A DNA stretch of 64,000 bases from Winogradskyella sp. PG-2 (GTDB lineage Bacteria > Bacteroidota > Bacteroidia > Flavobacteriales > Flavobacteriaceae), in assembly GCF_000828715.1 (NCBI RefSeq), contig NZ_AP014583.1, positions 1,052,001 through 1,116,000 on the forward strand, written 5' to 3'. Positions within the stretch are counted from its first letter, which is position 1. Each line of letters begins with the position of its first letter. The notes under the pieces were generated by a model. It saw nothing but the letters and a program-made list of their open reading frames with translations, was not told the DNA's origin and did no database searches. The translations under genes and the position numbers were made by a program. This document shows, piece after piece, positions 53,870 through 62,258 of the stretch.

Positions 53870-56800
53870 ATGACTGAAAATAAAAAGAAAAACGTCTTCA
53901 AAGAATTTGGTTTATCATCTTGGGCAATCGAAAACAAAACCACGATGTATGTACTCATTGCCTTGATTTTGTTTTTAGGAGCTTCAGCATATTTAAGTAT
54001 GCCAAGAGAGAACTTCCCTGAAATTAAAGAAACTAAAATTTATATTAGTTCTGTATATCCTGGTAATACAGCTGAAGACATTGAAAAACTTATAACTGAC
54101 CCAATTGAGGATAAAATAAAAACCGTAAGTAATGTTATAGAAATCACTTCAACATCTCAAGAAGATTATTCAATAATAATTGTTGAATTTGATGAAAATA
54201 TTAGTGTTGAAGCGGCAAAGCAGAAAATAAAAGATGAAGTGGATTCTGAAACTTCAGGTGAAGATTGGCCAACATTTAATGGTGCCAAAGTAGAACCAAA
54301 TATTTTCGACTTAAGTATGTCCGAAGAAATTCCTATACTAAATATTAATATTTCGGGAGATTACCCAGTTGACAAGCTAAAATTTTATGGGGAATACCTA
54401 GAAGATAAAATAGAAAGTCTTCAAGAGATTAAAGCTGTGGATATAAGAGGTGCTCAAGATAAAGAAGTTGAAGTCGCAGTTGATATCTATAAAATGATGG
54501 CTTCTCAAGTGAGCTTTAATGATATAACTGGAGCTATAAGTAATGAAAACATGACTATGTCTGCAGGTAATTTAATTACAAGCGGACAAAGGAGAACTAT
54601 TAGAGTTATTGGTGAAATAGATTCCCCTTCTGAGCTAGAGAACTTTGTTGTAAAATCTGAAAATGGAGATGCTATTTACCTAAAAGATATAGCTACAGTG
54701 ACATTTAAAGATGAAGATCAGACTACTTACGCACGTGAGTTTGGCGCACCAGTTGTGATGCTAGATGTTAAAAAAAGATCCGGTAAAAACATGGTTGCCG
54801 CTGCAGACCAAATAAAAATTATTGTAGAGGATGCAAAAGAAAACTACTTCCCTACCGATTTAGTAGTTACTGTATCAAATGATCAATCTGCAAAAACGAT
54901 TGGTCAAGTAGATGATTTAGTAAACAATATCATTTTTGGTATTATTCTAGTTGTTACAGTTTTAATGTTCTTCCTTGGGTTTAAAAACGCCTTATTTGTT
55001 GGGTTTGCTATACCAATGTCAATGTTTATGTCACTAATGATATTAAATATGTTAGGCTACACTATGAATACCATGATTCTTTTCGGATTAATTATGGGAT
55101 TAGGTATGCTTGTAGATAATGGCATTGTAGTTGTTGAAAATGTGTATCGTCTCATGGACCAGGAAGGTATGAGTCGTATGGAAGCAGCAAAAAAAGGAAT
55201 TGGTGAAATTGCATTTCCTATTATAATTTCTACAGCAACAACAGTTGCAGCTTTTATTCCTTTAGGTTTATGGCCGGGTGTTATGGGACAATTTATGATT
55301 TACTTCCCAATTACATTATCTGTAGTATTAGGATCTTCTTTATTTGTCGCCATCTTTTTTAATTCAGTACTAGTTTCTAGATATATGACGACTGAGGATA
55401 AAGAAATGCCAATAAGGAATATGGTAATTATTTCAGCAATATTAGTAGGTGTTGGACTTCTTATTATAATTTTTGGTGGAGCTTATCGTGCTTTAGGGTC
55501 TGTTATGATTGTTACAGCAATTTTACTTTGGGCTTATCGCTTATTTTTACGTAGTTGGTCTAATGGGTTTCAAAATAAGATATTACCACGTTGGGAACGT
55601 TTTTATGAAAAAGTATTACGTGGTGCTTTAAAAGGTAGAAAACCTGCAGCAATAACAATTGGCACTGTTATTTTGTTATTTATTGCTTTTATTGGATTTG
55701 GAGCTTCAGTAAGAAGTCAAAGAACAAAGGTTGAGTTTTTCCCAGATAATACACCAAATCAGATTGTAGTCTATATAGAATATCCTGAAGGTACAGACAT
55801 AAAAAAGACTAATGCTATTACCAAAGATATTGAGCAACGCGTTTACAATATCATAAATCAAAGCACATATAAAAACGACGATTATAATTTTATGACAGAG
55901 AGTGCTGTATCTCAAGTCGGTGAGGGTGCTGGTAATCCACAAACTGATGGTGGTTCTGCAGCAGAAATGCCTCATCGTGGTAAAATTACTGCAACGATGC
56001 GTGAGTTTAAATATAGAGAAGGTGAAGACAGTAAGCAGCTTTATAGAGAAGTCCAGGAAGGTCTTAAAGGTATTTATCCTGGTGTAACTATTTCTGTTGA
56101 AAAAGATCCTGTAGGACCACCAGCTGGTGCACCTATTAACCTCGAATTAAAAGGTGAAGACTATGCTGAGTTAATTAATACTGCTGAAAAAATGCGCGAT
56201 TATATTAACTCTAAAAACATTCCTGGAATAGATGAATTAAAAATAGATGTTAATCGTTCTAAACCTTCAATGCAGGTTATTGTTGATAGAGAAAAAGCTG
56301 GTGAGTTAGGTGTTTCTGCTGGACAAGTTGGTCAACAGTTACGTAATTCTGTATTTGGTGCCAAAGCAGGAATCTACAAAGAAGCCGGTGAAGATTACGA
56401 TATTTATGTACGCTTTAATGAAGAAAACCGCTATAACAAAAGCGCGCTTTTTAATCAGAAAATTACGTTTAGAGATATGGCAAGTGGGCAGATTCGAGAA
56501 ATACCTGTTTCAGCCGTTGCAAAACAAACAAATGCTTCTGGTTTTAGTGCAATAAAACATCGTAAGACTAAACGTGTTGTTACATTATATTCTGCATTAG
56601 CTCCTGGTTTTACTGATGCTGCTGCTGTTGTTTCTGTAGTTCAAAACGAGATGCAAAATTTTAAAGAGCAACCAAAAACAGTAAGCGTAGATTATACTGG
56701 GCAAATTGAAGAACAAGAAAAGCAAATGTTGTTTTTAATGGGAGCCTTTTTTACTGGTTTAGGATTAATCTTCTTCATTTTAATTTTTCAATTCAATTCT

Positions 56801-57373
56801 GTATCAAAACCTGGTATTATTATGCTAGCCATATTTCTAAGTTTAATTGGTGTATTTGGAGGTATTGTAGCTACTGGAAGTGCTTTTGTTATTATGATGA
56901 CCATGATGGGAATTATTTCCTTAGCAGGAATTGTTGTAAATAATGGTGTTGTACTTCTAGATTACACACAATTATTAATAGACAGGAAAAAAGTAGAACT
57001 AGACCTTGATGGTAACGATTATTTAGCTAAAGACGATTTACTCGATGCTATTATTAAAGGTGGTAAAGCACGTTTAAGACCTGTACTTCTAACCGCAATA
57101 ACAACAATTTTAGGGTTAATCCCACTTGCAACGGGTTTAAACATTAACTTCTTTACATTGTTCAGTGAATTTAATGCTAACATTTATATTGGTGGTGATA
57201 ACGTTATTTTTTGGGGACCATTGGCATGGACTGTAATTTATGGTTTATTTATAGCAACATTCTTAACCTTAATTGTAGTTCCTATTTTATTCTACTTAAT
57301 TACATCATTTAAGATGTGGCTTAAAAGACCTAAAAATAGTGCTGCTCTAGAAGTCATTCCTCAAGAAATATAA
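53870..57373 (+). CDS. RND multidrug efflux permease, HAE1-like
   Basis: An 1167-residue inner membrane pump, slightly longer than the usual 1030-1050. TM1 lies near residues 22-42, then the two large periplasmic loops and 10 further helices. Motifs seen: PRENFPEIKETKIYISSVYPGNTAEDIEKLITDPIE (porter start), LMFFLGFKNALFVGFAIPMSMF, GLIMGLGMLVDNGIVVVENVYRLM (the proton-relay Asp is in MLVDNGIV), and GVVLLDYTQLLIDRK in the second half. It expels organic compounds with MFP and TolC. The substrate range is unknown. Confidence 0.95.
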   Translation: MTENKKKNVFKEFGLSSWAIENKTTMYVLIALILFLGASAYLSMPRENFPEIKETKIYISSVYPGNTAEDIEKLITDPIEDKIKTVSNVIEITSTSQEDYSIIIVEFDENISVEAAKQKIKDEVDSETSGEDWPTFNGAKVEPNIFDLSMSEEIPILNINISGDYPVDKLKFYGEYLEDKIESLQEIKAVDIRGAQDKEVEVAVDIYKMMASQVSFNDITGAISNENMTMSAGNLITSGQRRTIRVIGEIDSPSELENFVVKSENGDAIYLKDIATVTFKDEDQTTYAREFGAPVVMLDVKKRSGKNMVAAADQIKIIVEDAKENYFPTDLVVTVSNDQSAKTIGQVDDLVNNIIFGIILVVTVLMFFLGFKNALFVGFAIPMSMFMSLMILNMLGYTMNTMILFGLIMGLGMLVDNGIVVVENVYRLMDQEGMSRMEAAKKGIGEIAFPIIISTATTVAAFIPLGLWPGVMGQFMIYFPITLSVVLGSSLFVAIFFNSVLVSRYMTTEDKEMPIRNMVIISAILVGVGLLIIIFGGAYRALGSVMIVTAILLWAYRLFLRSWSNGFQNKILPRWERFYEKVLRGALKGRKPAAITIGTVILLFIAFIGFGASVRSQRTKVEFFPDNTPNQIVVYIEYPEGTDIKKTNAITKDIEQRVYNIINQSTYKNDDYNFMTESAVSQVGEGAGNPQTDGGSAAEMPHRGKITATMREFKYREGEDSKQLYREVQEGLKGIYPGVTISVEKDPVGPPAGAPINLELKGEDYAELINTAEKMRDYINSKNIPGIDELKIDVNRSKPSMQVIVDREKAGELGVSAGQVGQQLRNSVFGAKAGIYKEAGEDYDIYVRFNEENRYNKSALFNQKITFRDMASGQIREIPVSAVAKQTNASGFSAIKHRKTKRVVTLYSALAPGFTDAAAVVSVVQNEMQNFKEQPKTVSVDYTGQIEEQEKQMLFLMGAFFTGLGLIFFILIFQFNSVSKPGIIMLAIFLSLIGVFGGIVATGSAFVIMMTMMGIISLAGIVVNNGVVLLDYTQLLIDRKKVELDLDGNDYLAKDDLLDAIIKGGKARLRPVLLTAITTILGLIPLATGLNINFFTLFSEFNANIYIGGDNVIFWGPLAWTVIYGLFIATFLTLIVVPILFYLITSFKMWLKRPKNSAALEVIPQEI

Positions 57374-57456
57374 GACTATACAAAAACAGAAAACAATCAG
57401 CTTTTAATTTAGAGAACCTTATTTTAGAGAATTAGCAAAATTTTATTAAAAGCTAC

Positions 57457-57484
57457 AAAAGCCTCAACAAATGTTGAGGCTTTT
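57457..57484 (+). terminator. Terminator after the efflux operon
   Basis: AAAAGCCTCAACA (57457-57469) and TGTTGAGGCTTTT (57472-57484) form a perfect 13-bp stem with an AA loop and a T-rich tail. It ends the tetR-tolC-MFP-RND transcript. Confidence 0.88.
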
Positions 57485-57509
57485 CATTTTTATAATCATT
57501 TATCTTCCT

Positions 57510-57517
57510 TAAATTTG
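57510..57517 (+). promoter_or_regulatory. aspS -7 promoter box
   Basis: TAAATTTG at 57510-57517 fits TAnnTTTG, 18 bases before the aspS ATG and after the efflux terminator. The -33 region is not a clear TTTG. Confidence 0.6.
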
Positions 57518-57535
57518 CACGATTAAAATTTCATT

Positions 57536-59290
57536 ATGTATAGAAGTCATAATTGTGGCGAATTAAGAGCTAACCATAACAATAGAGAAGTAACACTTTC
57601 TGGTTGGGTACAAGGGATTAGAGATAAAGGGTTTATGATTTACTTAGATCTTAGAGATCGTTATGGTATTACTCAATTATATTTTGACGAAGAACGCACG
57701 TCCAAAGATTTAATGGAGAAAGGGCAAAAGCTAAGACGTGAATTTGTAATTCAGGTCAAAGGAACTGTGATAGAACGTGCTTCAAAGAATCCAAACATTC
57801 CAACCGGAGATATAGAAGTTTTAGTTTCTGAACTTACTATTTTAAATGCCTCTTTGGTTCCACCTTTTACAATCGAAGATAATACTGATGGTGGTGATGA
57901 TCTTCGTATGAAGTATCGCTACCTAGATATTCGTCGTAATCCTGTAAAAGAAAGCTTAATCTTTAGAGCAAAAGTGACTCAAGAAGTTAGAAACTATCTA
58001 TCTGGAGATGGTTTCATAGAAGTTGAAACACCCTATTTAATTAAATCTACACCAGAAGGAGCACGTGATTTTGTCGTGCCTTCTCGCATGAATGAAGGTG
58101 AGTTTTACGCACTTCCTCAATCACCTCAAACTTTTAAGCAATTGCTTATGGTTGGTGGTATGGATAAATACTTTCAGATTGTAAAGTGTTTTAGAGATGA
58201 GGATTTACGTGCCGATAGACAACCAGAATTCACACAAATAGATTGTGAAATGGCATTTGTAGAACAGGAAGATATTTTAAATGTTTTTGAGGGTTTAACG
58301 CGTCATTTACTAAAAGAAGTGAATAGTGTTGAAGTAGAAAAATTCCCTAGAATGCTATATGACGATGCCATGCGTTTGTATGGAAATGACAAACCAGATA
58401 TTCGTTTTGGTATGGAATTCGGTGAGCTTAACGCTGTGGCGCAACACAAAGATTTCAATGTTTTTAATAATGCCGAATTAGTTGTTGGTATTGCAGTACC
58501 AGGTGGAAATTCTTACACTCGAAAAGAAATTGATAAACTCATTGATTGGGTAAAGCGTCCACAAGTTGGTGCTTTAGGCATGGTTTATTCTCGTTGTAAT
58601 GATGATGGAAGCTATAAATCTTCAGTAGATAAATTTTACGATCAAGAAGATTTAGCAAAATGGGCAGAAGTTACTGGAGCAAAACCTGGCGATTTAGTTT
58701 GTGTTTTATCTGGAGATACGAATAAAGTAAGAGCGCAATTAAGTGCATTACGTATGGAACTAGCTGAACGCTTAGGCTTAAGAGATCCTAAAGTATTCGC
58801 TCCGCTTTGGGTGATTGATTTCCCTCTATTAGAATTAGATGAAGAAACAGGACATTACCATGCGATGCATCATCCATTCACATCACCAAAACCTGGGCAA
58901 ATAGAATTATTAGATACTAAACCAGGCGACGTAAAAGCTAATGCATACGATTTAGTTTTAAATGGTAACGAAATTGGTGGTGGATCTATTAGAATCCACG
59001 ATAAAGCGACTCAAGCCATTATGTTGAAACATTTAGGCTTCTCTAAAGAAGAAGCAAGAGCACAGTTCGGTTTCTTAATGGATGCTTTTGAATATGGTGC
59101 ACCTCCTCATGGCGGTTTGGCTTTTGGTTTAGATCGATTGGTTGCAATTTTGGGAGGCCAAGAAACTATTAGAGATTTTATAGCCTTCCCAAAAAACAAC
59201 TCTGGTCGAGACGTAATGATTGATGCACCTGCACCAATTGATGATGAACAACTAAAAGAGTTGAGTTTAAAACTCAATTTAAAATCATAA
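57536..59290 (+). CDS. aspS: Aspartyl-tRNA synthetase
   Basis: A 584-residue protein. The N-terminal OB fold is [46 protein letters not shown]. Class II motifs: [17 protein letters not shown] motif 1, [29 protein letters not shown] (motif 2), and [34 protein letters not shown] (motif 3). The bacterial GAD insertion sits at about 290-420. It is flanked by terminators on both sides, so it is a single-gene transcript. Confidence 0.98.
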   Translation: MYRSHNCGELRANHNNREVTLSGWVQGIRDKGFMIYLDLRDRYGITQLYFDEERTSKDLMEKGQKLRREFVIQVKGTVIERASKNPNIPTGDIEVLVSELTILNASLVPPFTIEDNTDGGDDLRMKYRYLDIRRNPVKESLIFRAKVTQEVRNYLSGDGFIEVETPYLIKSTPEGARDFVVPSRMNEGEFYALPQSPQTFKQLLMVGGMDKYFQIVKCFRDEDLRADRQPEFTQIDCEMAFVEQEDILNVFEGLTRHLLKEVNSVEVEKFPRMLYDDAMRLYGNDKPDIRFGMEFGELNAVAQHKDFNVFNNAELVVGIAVPGGNSYTRKEIDKLIDWVKRPQVGALGMVYSRCNDDGSYKSSVDKFYDQEDLAKWAEVTGAKPGDLVCVLSGDTNKVRAQLSALRMELAERLGLRDPKVFAPLWVIDFPLLELDEETGHYHAMHHPFTSPKPGQIELLDTKPGDVKANAYDLVLNGNEIGGGSIRIHDKATQAIMLKHLGFSKEEARAQFGFLMDAFEYGAPPHGGLAFGLDRLVAILGGQETIRDFIAFPKNNSGRDVMIDAPAPIDDEQLKELSLKLNLKS

Positions 59291-59296
59291 ATAATT

Positions 59297-59325
59297 AAAT
59301 CCTGCTTCTTGCAGGATTTTTTATT
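59297..59325 (+). terminator. Terminator after aspS
   Basis: AAATCCTGC (59297-59305) and GCAGGATTT (59311-59319) pair, with loop TTCTT and a T-run up to 59322. It overlaps the short gap before the ClC-family gene, which must therefore be read from its own promoter or by read-through. Confidence 0.82.
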
Positions 59326-59336
59326 AGCTTTAAAGA

Positions 59337-61118
59337 ATGCCAACTAAATCCAACTTTTTTAAACGCTTACTCATTTGGAGATACAAACACATCTCTGAAA
59401 AGAACTTTGTGTTTTTATTAAGCTTGGTAATTGGACTATTAGCAGGAATCGTTTCTGTAACTATAAAAAATATCACTTTTGCTCTACAGGCTGTACTAGA
59501 AAAAGGAATAATACTTTCTGAAAACAGCATCTACTTTATACTACCAATTATTGGAATTTTACTTGTGTATTTGTTTGTGAAGTACATCTCAAAAAAACCT
59601 AGCGGACACGCTATTCCATCTCTATTATATTCTTTATCGAAAAGAGATGGTCTTGTAGATAAGAAAAACATATATCTACCACTTATTACGGCTCCATTAA
59701 CTGTTGGTTTTGGTGGTTCTGTTGGATTGTTAGGGCCGGCTATTTTATCGGCTTCAGCTATAAGCTCTAACTTAGGAAGACTACTCCATATTGATAGGAA
59801 AACACGAAGTTTACTTATAGCCTGTGCATCTGCAGGTGCAATTGCATCAATCTTTAAATCACCGATTGCTGCAGTGATTTTTGCTATTGAGATCTTTAGT
59901 TTAGACTTAACGTTTGCATCATTATTACCGCTTTTAATTGCTTCCGTTTCTTCTGTAATAACTTCATATTTTTTCTTGGGAGATAGTGTACTTTTCGATT
60001 TTAATGTAGCTGATAAATTTGCCATCAAAGACACATTATTTTATATCCTCTTAGGAATAGGAACTGGAATAGCATCTATTTATTTTTCTAAAATATACTT
60101 CGGAATAACTTCATTTTTTAATCGATTTAAATCCGCACGACATAAATTAATAATTGGTGGTTTAGCTATTGGTGTGATGTTGTTTTTTATTCCACCACTC
60201 TATGGTGAAGGCTTTGGCTTCATAAATAATTTAATGCTTGGTAACGATATTGAAGCTCTTGGCAATACACCTTTTGACACCCATTTAGATAATATATGGA
60301 TTGTCATTGGTTTGCTATTTGGTATTACAATTTTCAAAGCTATAGCCATGACTACAACCTTTGCTGCTGGTGGAACTGGTGGAATTATAATTCCGACTTT
60401 AGTAATGGGAAGTGCTTTAGGAAATGTTGTTGCTAAGGTGATTAATAATTGTGGACTAGGTTTTTCAGTATCCGAAGCAAATTTTACACTTATAGGAATG
60501 GCAGGTCTTATTGCTGGTGTACTTCACGCCCCTTTAACTGCGATTTTTTTAATTGCCGAAATAACTGGAGGCTACGAATTGTTTGTCCCTCTAATGATCA
60601 CCGCATCAATGTCTTTTATTATTAACAAAAATGGTTTAGACCATACTATTTATACAAAAGAATTACTCGAAAAAGGCGCGTTACTTACTCAAGATAAAGA
60701 CAAAAGTGTTTTGACCTTAATGAGGTTAGATTCAGTGATTGAGCAGAATTTCATTCAATTACATCCAGAAATGTCTCTTGGAGATATGCTAAAAAATGGG
60801 GTTTCAAAATCCAGTAGAAATTTATTCCCAGTTACAGATACTGACGAAAGTTTAGTTGGTATTATCCTACTTGACGATATTAGAACAGTAATGTTTGATC
60901 AGTCTTTATATAATTCGACAACGGTTGAAACTTTTATGCACAAGCCGCCAGATTATATTAATTATAAGGACGATTCTATGGAAGTTGTGATGAAAAAATT
61001 TCAAACTTCTGGTGCTTGGAATTTGCCCGTTATTAAAGATAATAAGTATCACGGTTTTGTATCTAAATCTAAATTATTGACCGCTTATCGTCGCGAATTA
61101 ATTAATTTTACATCTTAA
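59337..61118 (+). CDS. ClC-family chloride channel/transporter with CBS domains
   Basis: A 593-residue protein with ten or more membrane segments in residues 20-430. Selectivity-filter regions: SGHAIPSLLYSL (about 85) and GGSVGLLGPAILSASAISSN (about 126-145). The third is GGTGGIIIPTLVMGSALG (about 345). Where most ClCs read GxEGP, this one has G130-L131-L132-G133-P134, so the gating glutamate (E148 in E. coli ClC) is replaced by Leu, a state expected of a channel rather than an exchanger. The C-terminus (about 460-590) contains two CBS repeats. It is coupled to a small membrane protein by a one-base overlap. Confidence 0.9.
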   Translation: MPTKSNFFKRLLIWRYKHISEKNFVFLLSLVIGLLAGIVSVTIKNITFALQAVLEKGIILSENSIYFILPIIGILLVYLFVKYISKKPSGHAIPSLLYSLSKRDGLVDKKNIYLPLITAPLTVGFGGSVGLLGPAILSASAISSNLGRLLHIDRKTRSLLIACASAGAIASIFKSPIAAVIFAIEIFSLDLTFASLLPLLIASVSSVITSYFFLGDSVLFDFNVADKFAIKDTLFYILLGIGTGIASIYFSKIYFGITSFFNRFKSARHKLIIGGLAIGVMLFFIPPLYGEGFGFINNLMLGNDIEALGNTPFDTHLDNIWIVIGLLFGITIFKAIAMTTTFAAGGTGGIIIPTLVMGSALGNVVAKVINNCGLGFSVSEANFTLIGMAGLIAGVLHAPLTAIFLIAEITGGYELFVPLMITASMSFIINKNGLDHTIYTKELLEKGALLTQDKDKSVLTLMRLDSVIEQNFIQLHPEMSLGDMLKNGVSKSSRNLFPVTDTDESLVGIILLDDIRTVMFDQSLYNSTTVETFMHKPPDYINYKDDSMEVVMKKFQTSGAWNLPVIKDNKYHGFVSKSKLLTAYRRELINFTS

Positions 61119-61354
61119 TGAAACCTATAAAAATTATAACATTAATTGCTTTCCTAGTATCTCTAGGAAGTATTATTTGTGGATTAAGTTTAGATTTAGA
61201 CTATTCAGAAAAATTAATTGGATTTGGTGTTGTAGGTCTATTCTTAGTCGTTTTTCCATTATTCTCTTATTACAGATGGAAGGATAAAGACGTTAAAGAT
61301 TATATGCTTACAAAAGAAAATCTTGATAAAATGCGCGAAAATCAAAAGCGATAA
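61118..61354 (+). CDS. Small two-helix membrane protein
   Basis: A 78-residue protein with two hydrophobic helices (IITLIAFLVSLGSIICGLSL and KLIGFGVVGLFLVVFPLFSYY), then a polar, basic tail (RWKDKDVKDYMLTKENLDKMRENQKR). The ATG overlaps the ClC stop by one base, so they are coupled. No known role. Confidence 0.75.
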   Translation: MKPIKIITLIAFLVSLGSIICGLSLDLDYSEKLIGFGVVGLFLVVFPLFSYYRWKDKDVKDYMLTKENLDKMRENQKR

Positions 61355-61400
61355 TTCATTTTTATCGTTTTTCTACATATTTCTTCGTTCATTGCCAAGC

Positions 61401-61416
61401 CCCTTGTTAACAAGGG
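61401..61416. repeat. 16-bp perfect palindrome before cspA
   Basis: CCCTTGTTAACAAGGG is fully symmetric and lies in the 187-base gap upstream of the cold-shock gene. No T-run follows, so it is not a clear terminator. It could be an operator or simply end the upstream transcript. The rest of the gap holds only the promoter given next. Confidence 0.5.
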
Positions 61417-61508
61417 TTCATGTAAATTATACCGAACTTTTTTTAACCTATTAATTCTCAGTATTTTAAAATAAAACAATTTATTAACATTAGCATTGAT
61501 TAATATTC

Positions 61509-61516
61509 TATCTTTG
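61509..61516 (+). promoter_or_regulatory. cspA -7 promoter box
   Basis: TATCTTTG fits the consensus and lies 26 bases before the ATG at 61542. An AACATTAG-rich stretch at about 61486 may supply the -33 contact, but TTTG is not exact. The short leader is AT-rich, as is usual for cold-shock genes. Confidence 0.6.
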
Positions 61517-61541
61517 CACTTTAATTTTTATTTATATTATA

Positions 61542-61733
61542 ATGACTGGAACAGTTAAATTTTTTAATGATTCAAAAGGATTTGGATTCATTACCAACGA
61601 AGAAACAGGAAAAGACATCTTTGTACACGTATCAAACCTTAATGGTCTAGAATTACGTGAAGGAGACAACGTAGAGTACACAGAAGAAGAAGGAAGAAAA
61701 GGAATGGTAGCTGCAAATGTGCAGGTACTATAA
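61542..61733 (+). CDS. cspA: Cold-shock protein, single CSD
   Basis: A 63-residue protein, the normal size. RNP1-like [10 protein letters not shown] and RNP2-like DIFVHVSNL are both present in [63 protein letters not shown]. It binds single-stranded RNA or DNA as a chaperone. The gene has its own promoter and terminator. Confidence 0.95.
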   Translation: MTGTVKFFNDSKGFGFITNEETGKDIFVHVSNLNGLELREGDNVEYTEEEGRKGMVAANVQVL

Positions 61734-61753
61734 GTATATATCTTACAAGTTTC

Positions 61754-61787
61754 AAACGCTCAACCAATCGGTTGAGCGTTTTTTTTT
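61754..61787 (+). terminator. Terminator after cspA
   Basis: AAACGCTCAACC (61754-61765) and GGTTGAGCGTTT (61770-61781) are exact complements with loop AATC. A run of nine Ts follows. The complementary A-run allows it to work for tadA on the other strand as well. Confidence 0.9.
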
Positions 61788-61791
61788 ATAC

Positions 61792-62241
61792 TTAATTTAA
61801 ATTACGCTTCTCAATAAAAAAGCGCTTCATTAATTCTGAAGCTTCATCTGCTAAAATTCCACTCACAACTTTTGTCTTAGGGTGTAATTTAGTTCCTAAT
61901 GCTTTAAATCCACGTTGTTCATCTGAAGCAGCGAAAACTATTTTAGCAATCTGACTCCAATACAAAGCACCAGCACACATTTGGCAAGGTTCTAAGGTTA
62001 CATAAAGTGTACAATTACTTAAATATTTTCCGCCTAAAAAGTTAGCTGCCGAAGTAATTGCTTGCATTTCAGCATGTGCAGTCACATCATTTAATAATTC
62101 TGTAAGATTGTGTGTTCTTGCTATAATACGATCTTCAACAACTATAACAGCACCAACTGGGATTTCCCCTTTTTCATAAGCAACTTCAGCTTCTTGAAGT
62201 GCCTTTCGCATAAAGTATGTGTCATCAAAAGGATTAATCAT
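61792..62241 (-). CDS. tadA: tRNA-specific adenosine deaminase (TadA-like)
   Basis: A 149-residue protein. The zinc-deaminase motifs are HAEMQAI (His-Ala-Glu, about residue 55) and PCQMCAGALYWSQIAKIVFAA (two Cys, about residue 86). A polar N-terminal part begins MRKALQEAEVAYEKGEIPVGAVIVVEDRIIARTHN. It probably converts A34 to I34 in tRNA-Arg(ACG). A general nucleoside deaminase (guanine deaminase) has a similar pattern and cannot be excluded. It follows the M36 gene on the same strand by 17 bases. Confidence 0.85.
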   Translation of the reverse strand: MINPFDDTYFMRKALQEAEVAYEKGEIPVGAVIVVEDRIIARTHNLTELLNDVTAHAEMQAITSAANFLGGKYLSNCTLYVTLEPCQMCAGALYWSQIAKIVFAASDEQRGFKALGTKLHPKTKVVSGILADEASELMKRFFIEKRNLN

Positions 62242-62258
62242 AAATAGGCAATGGCATT

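Noticed and set aside
55706..56555. Small frames inside the RND pump, on both strands
   Set aside because: They are shadows of the strongly coding RND frame and show no independent start context or family.
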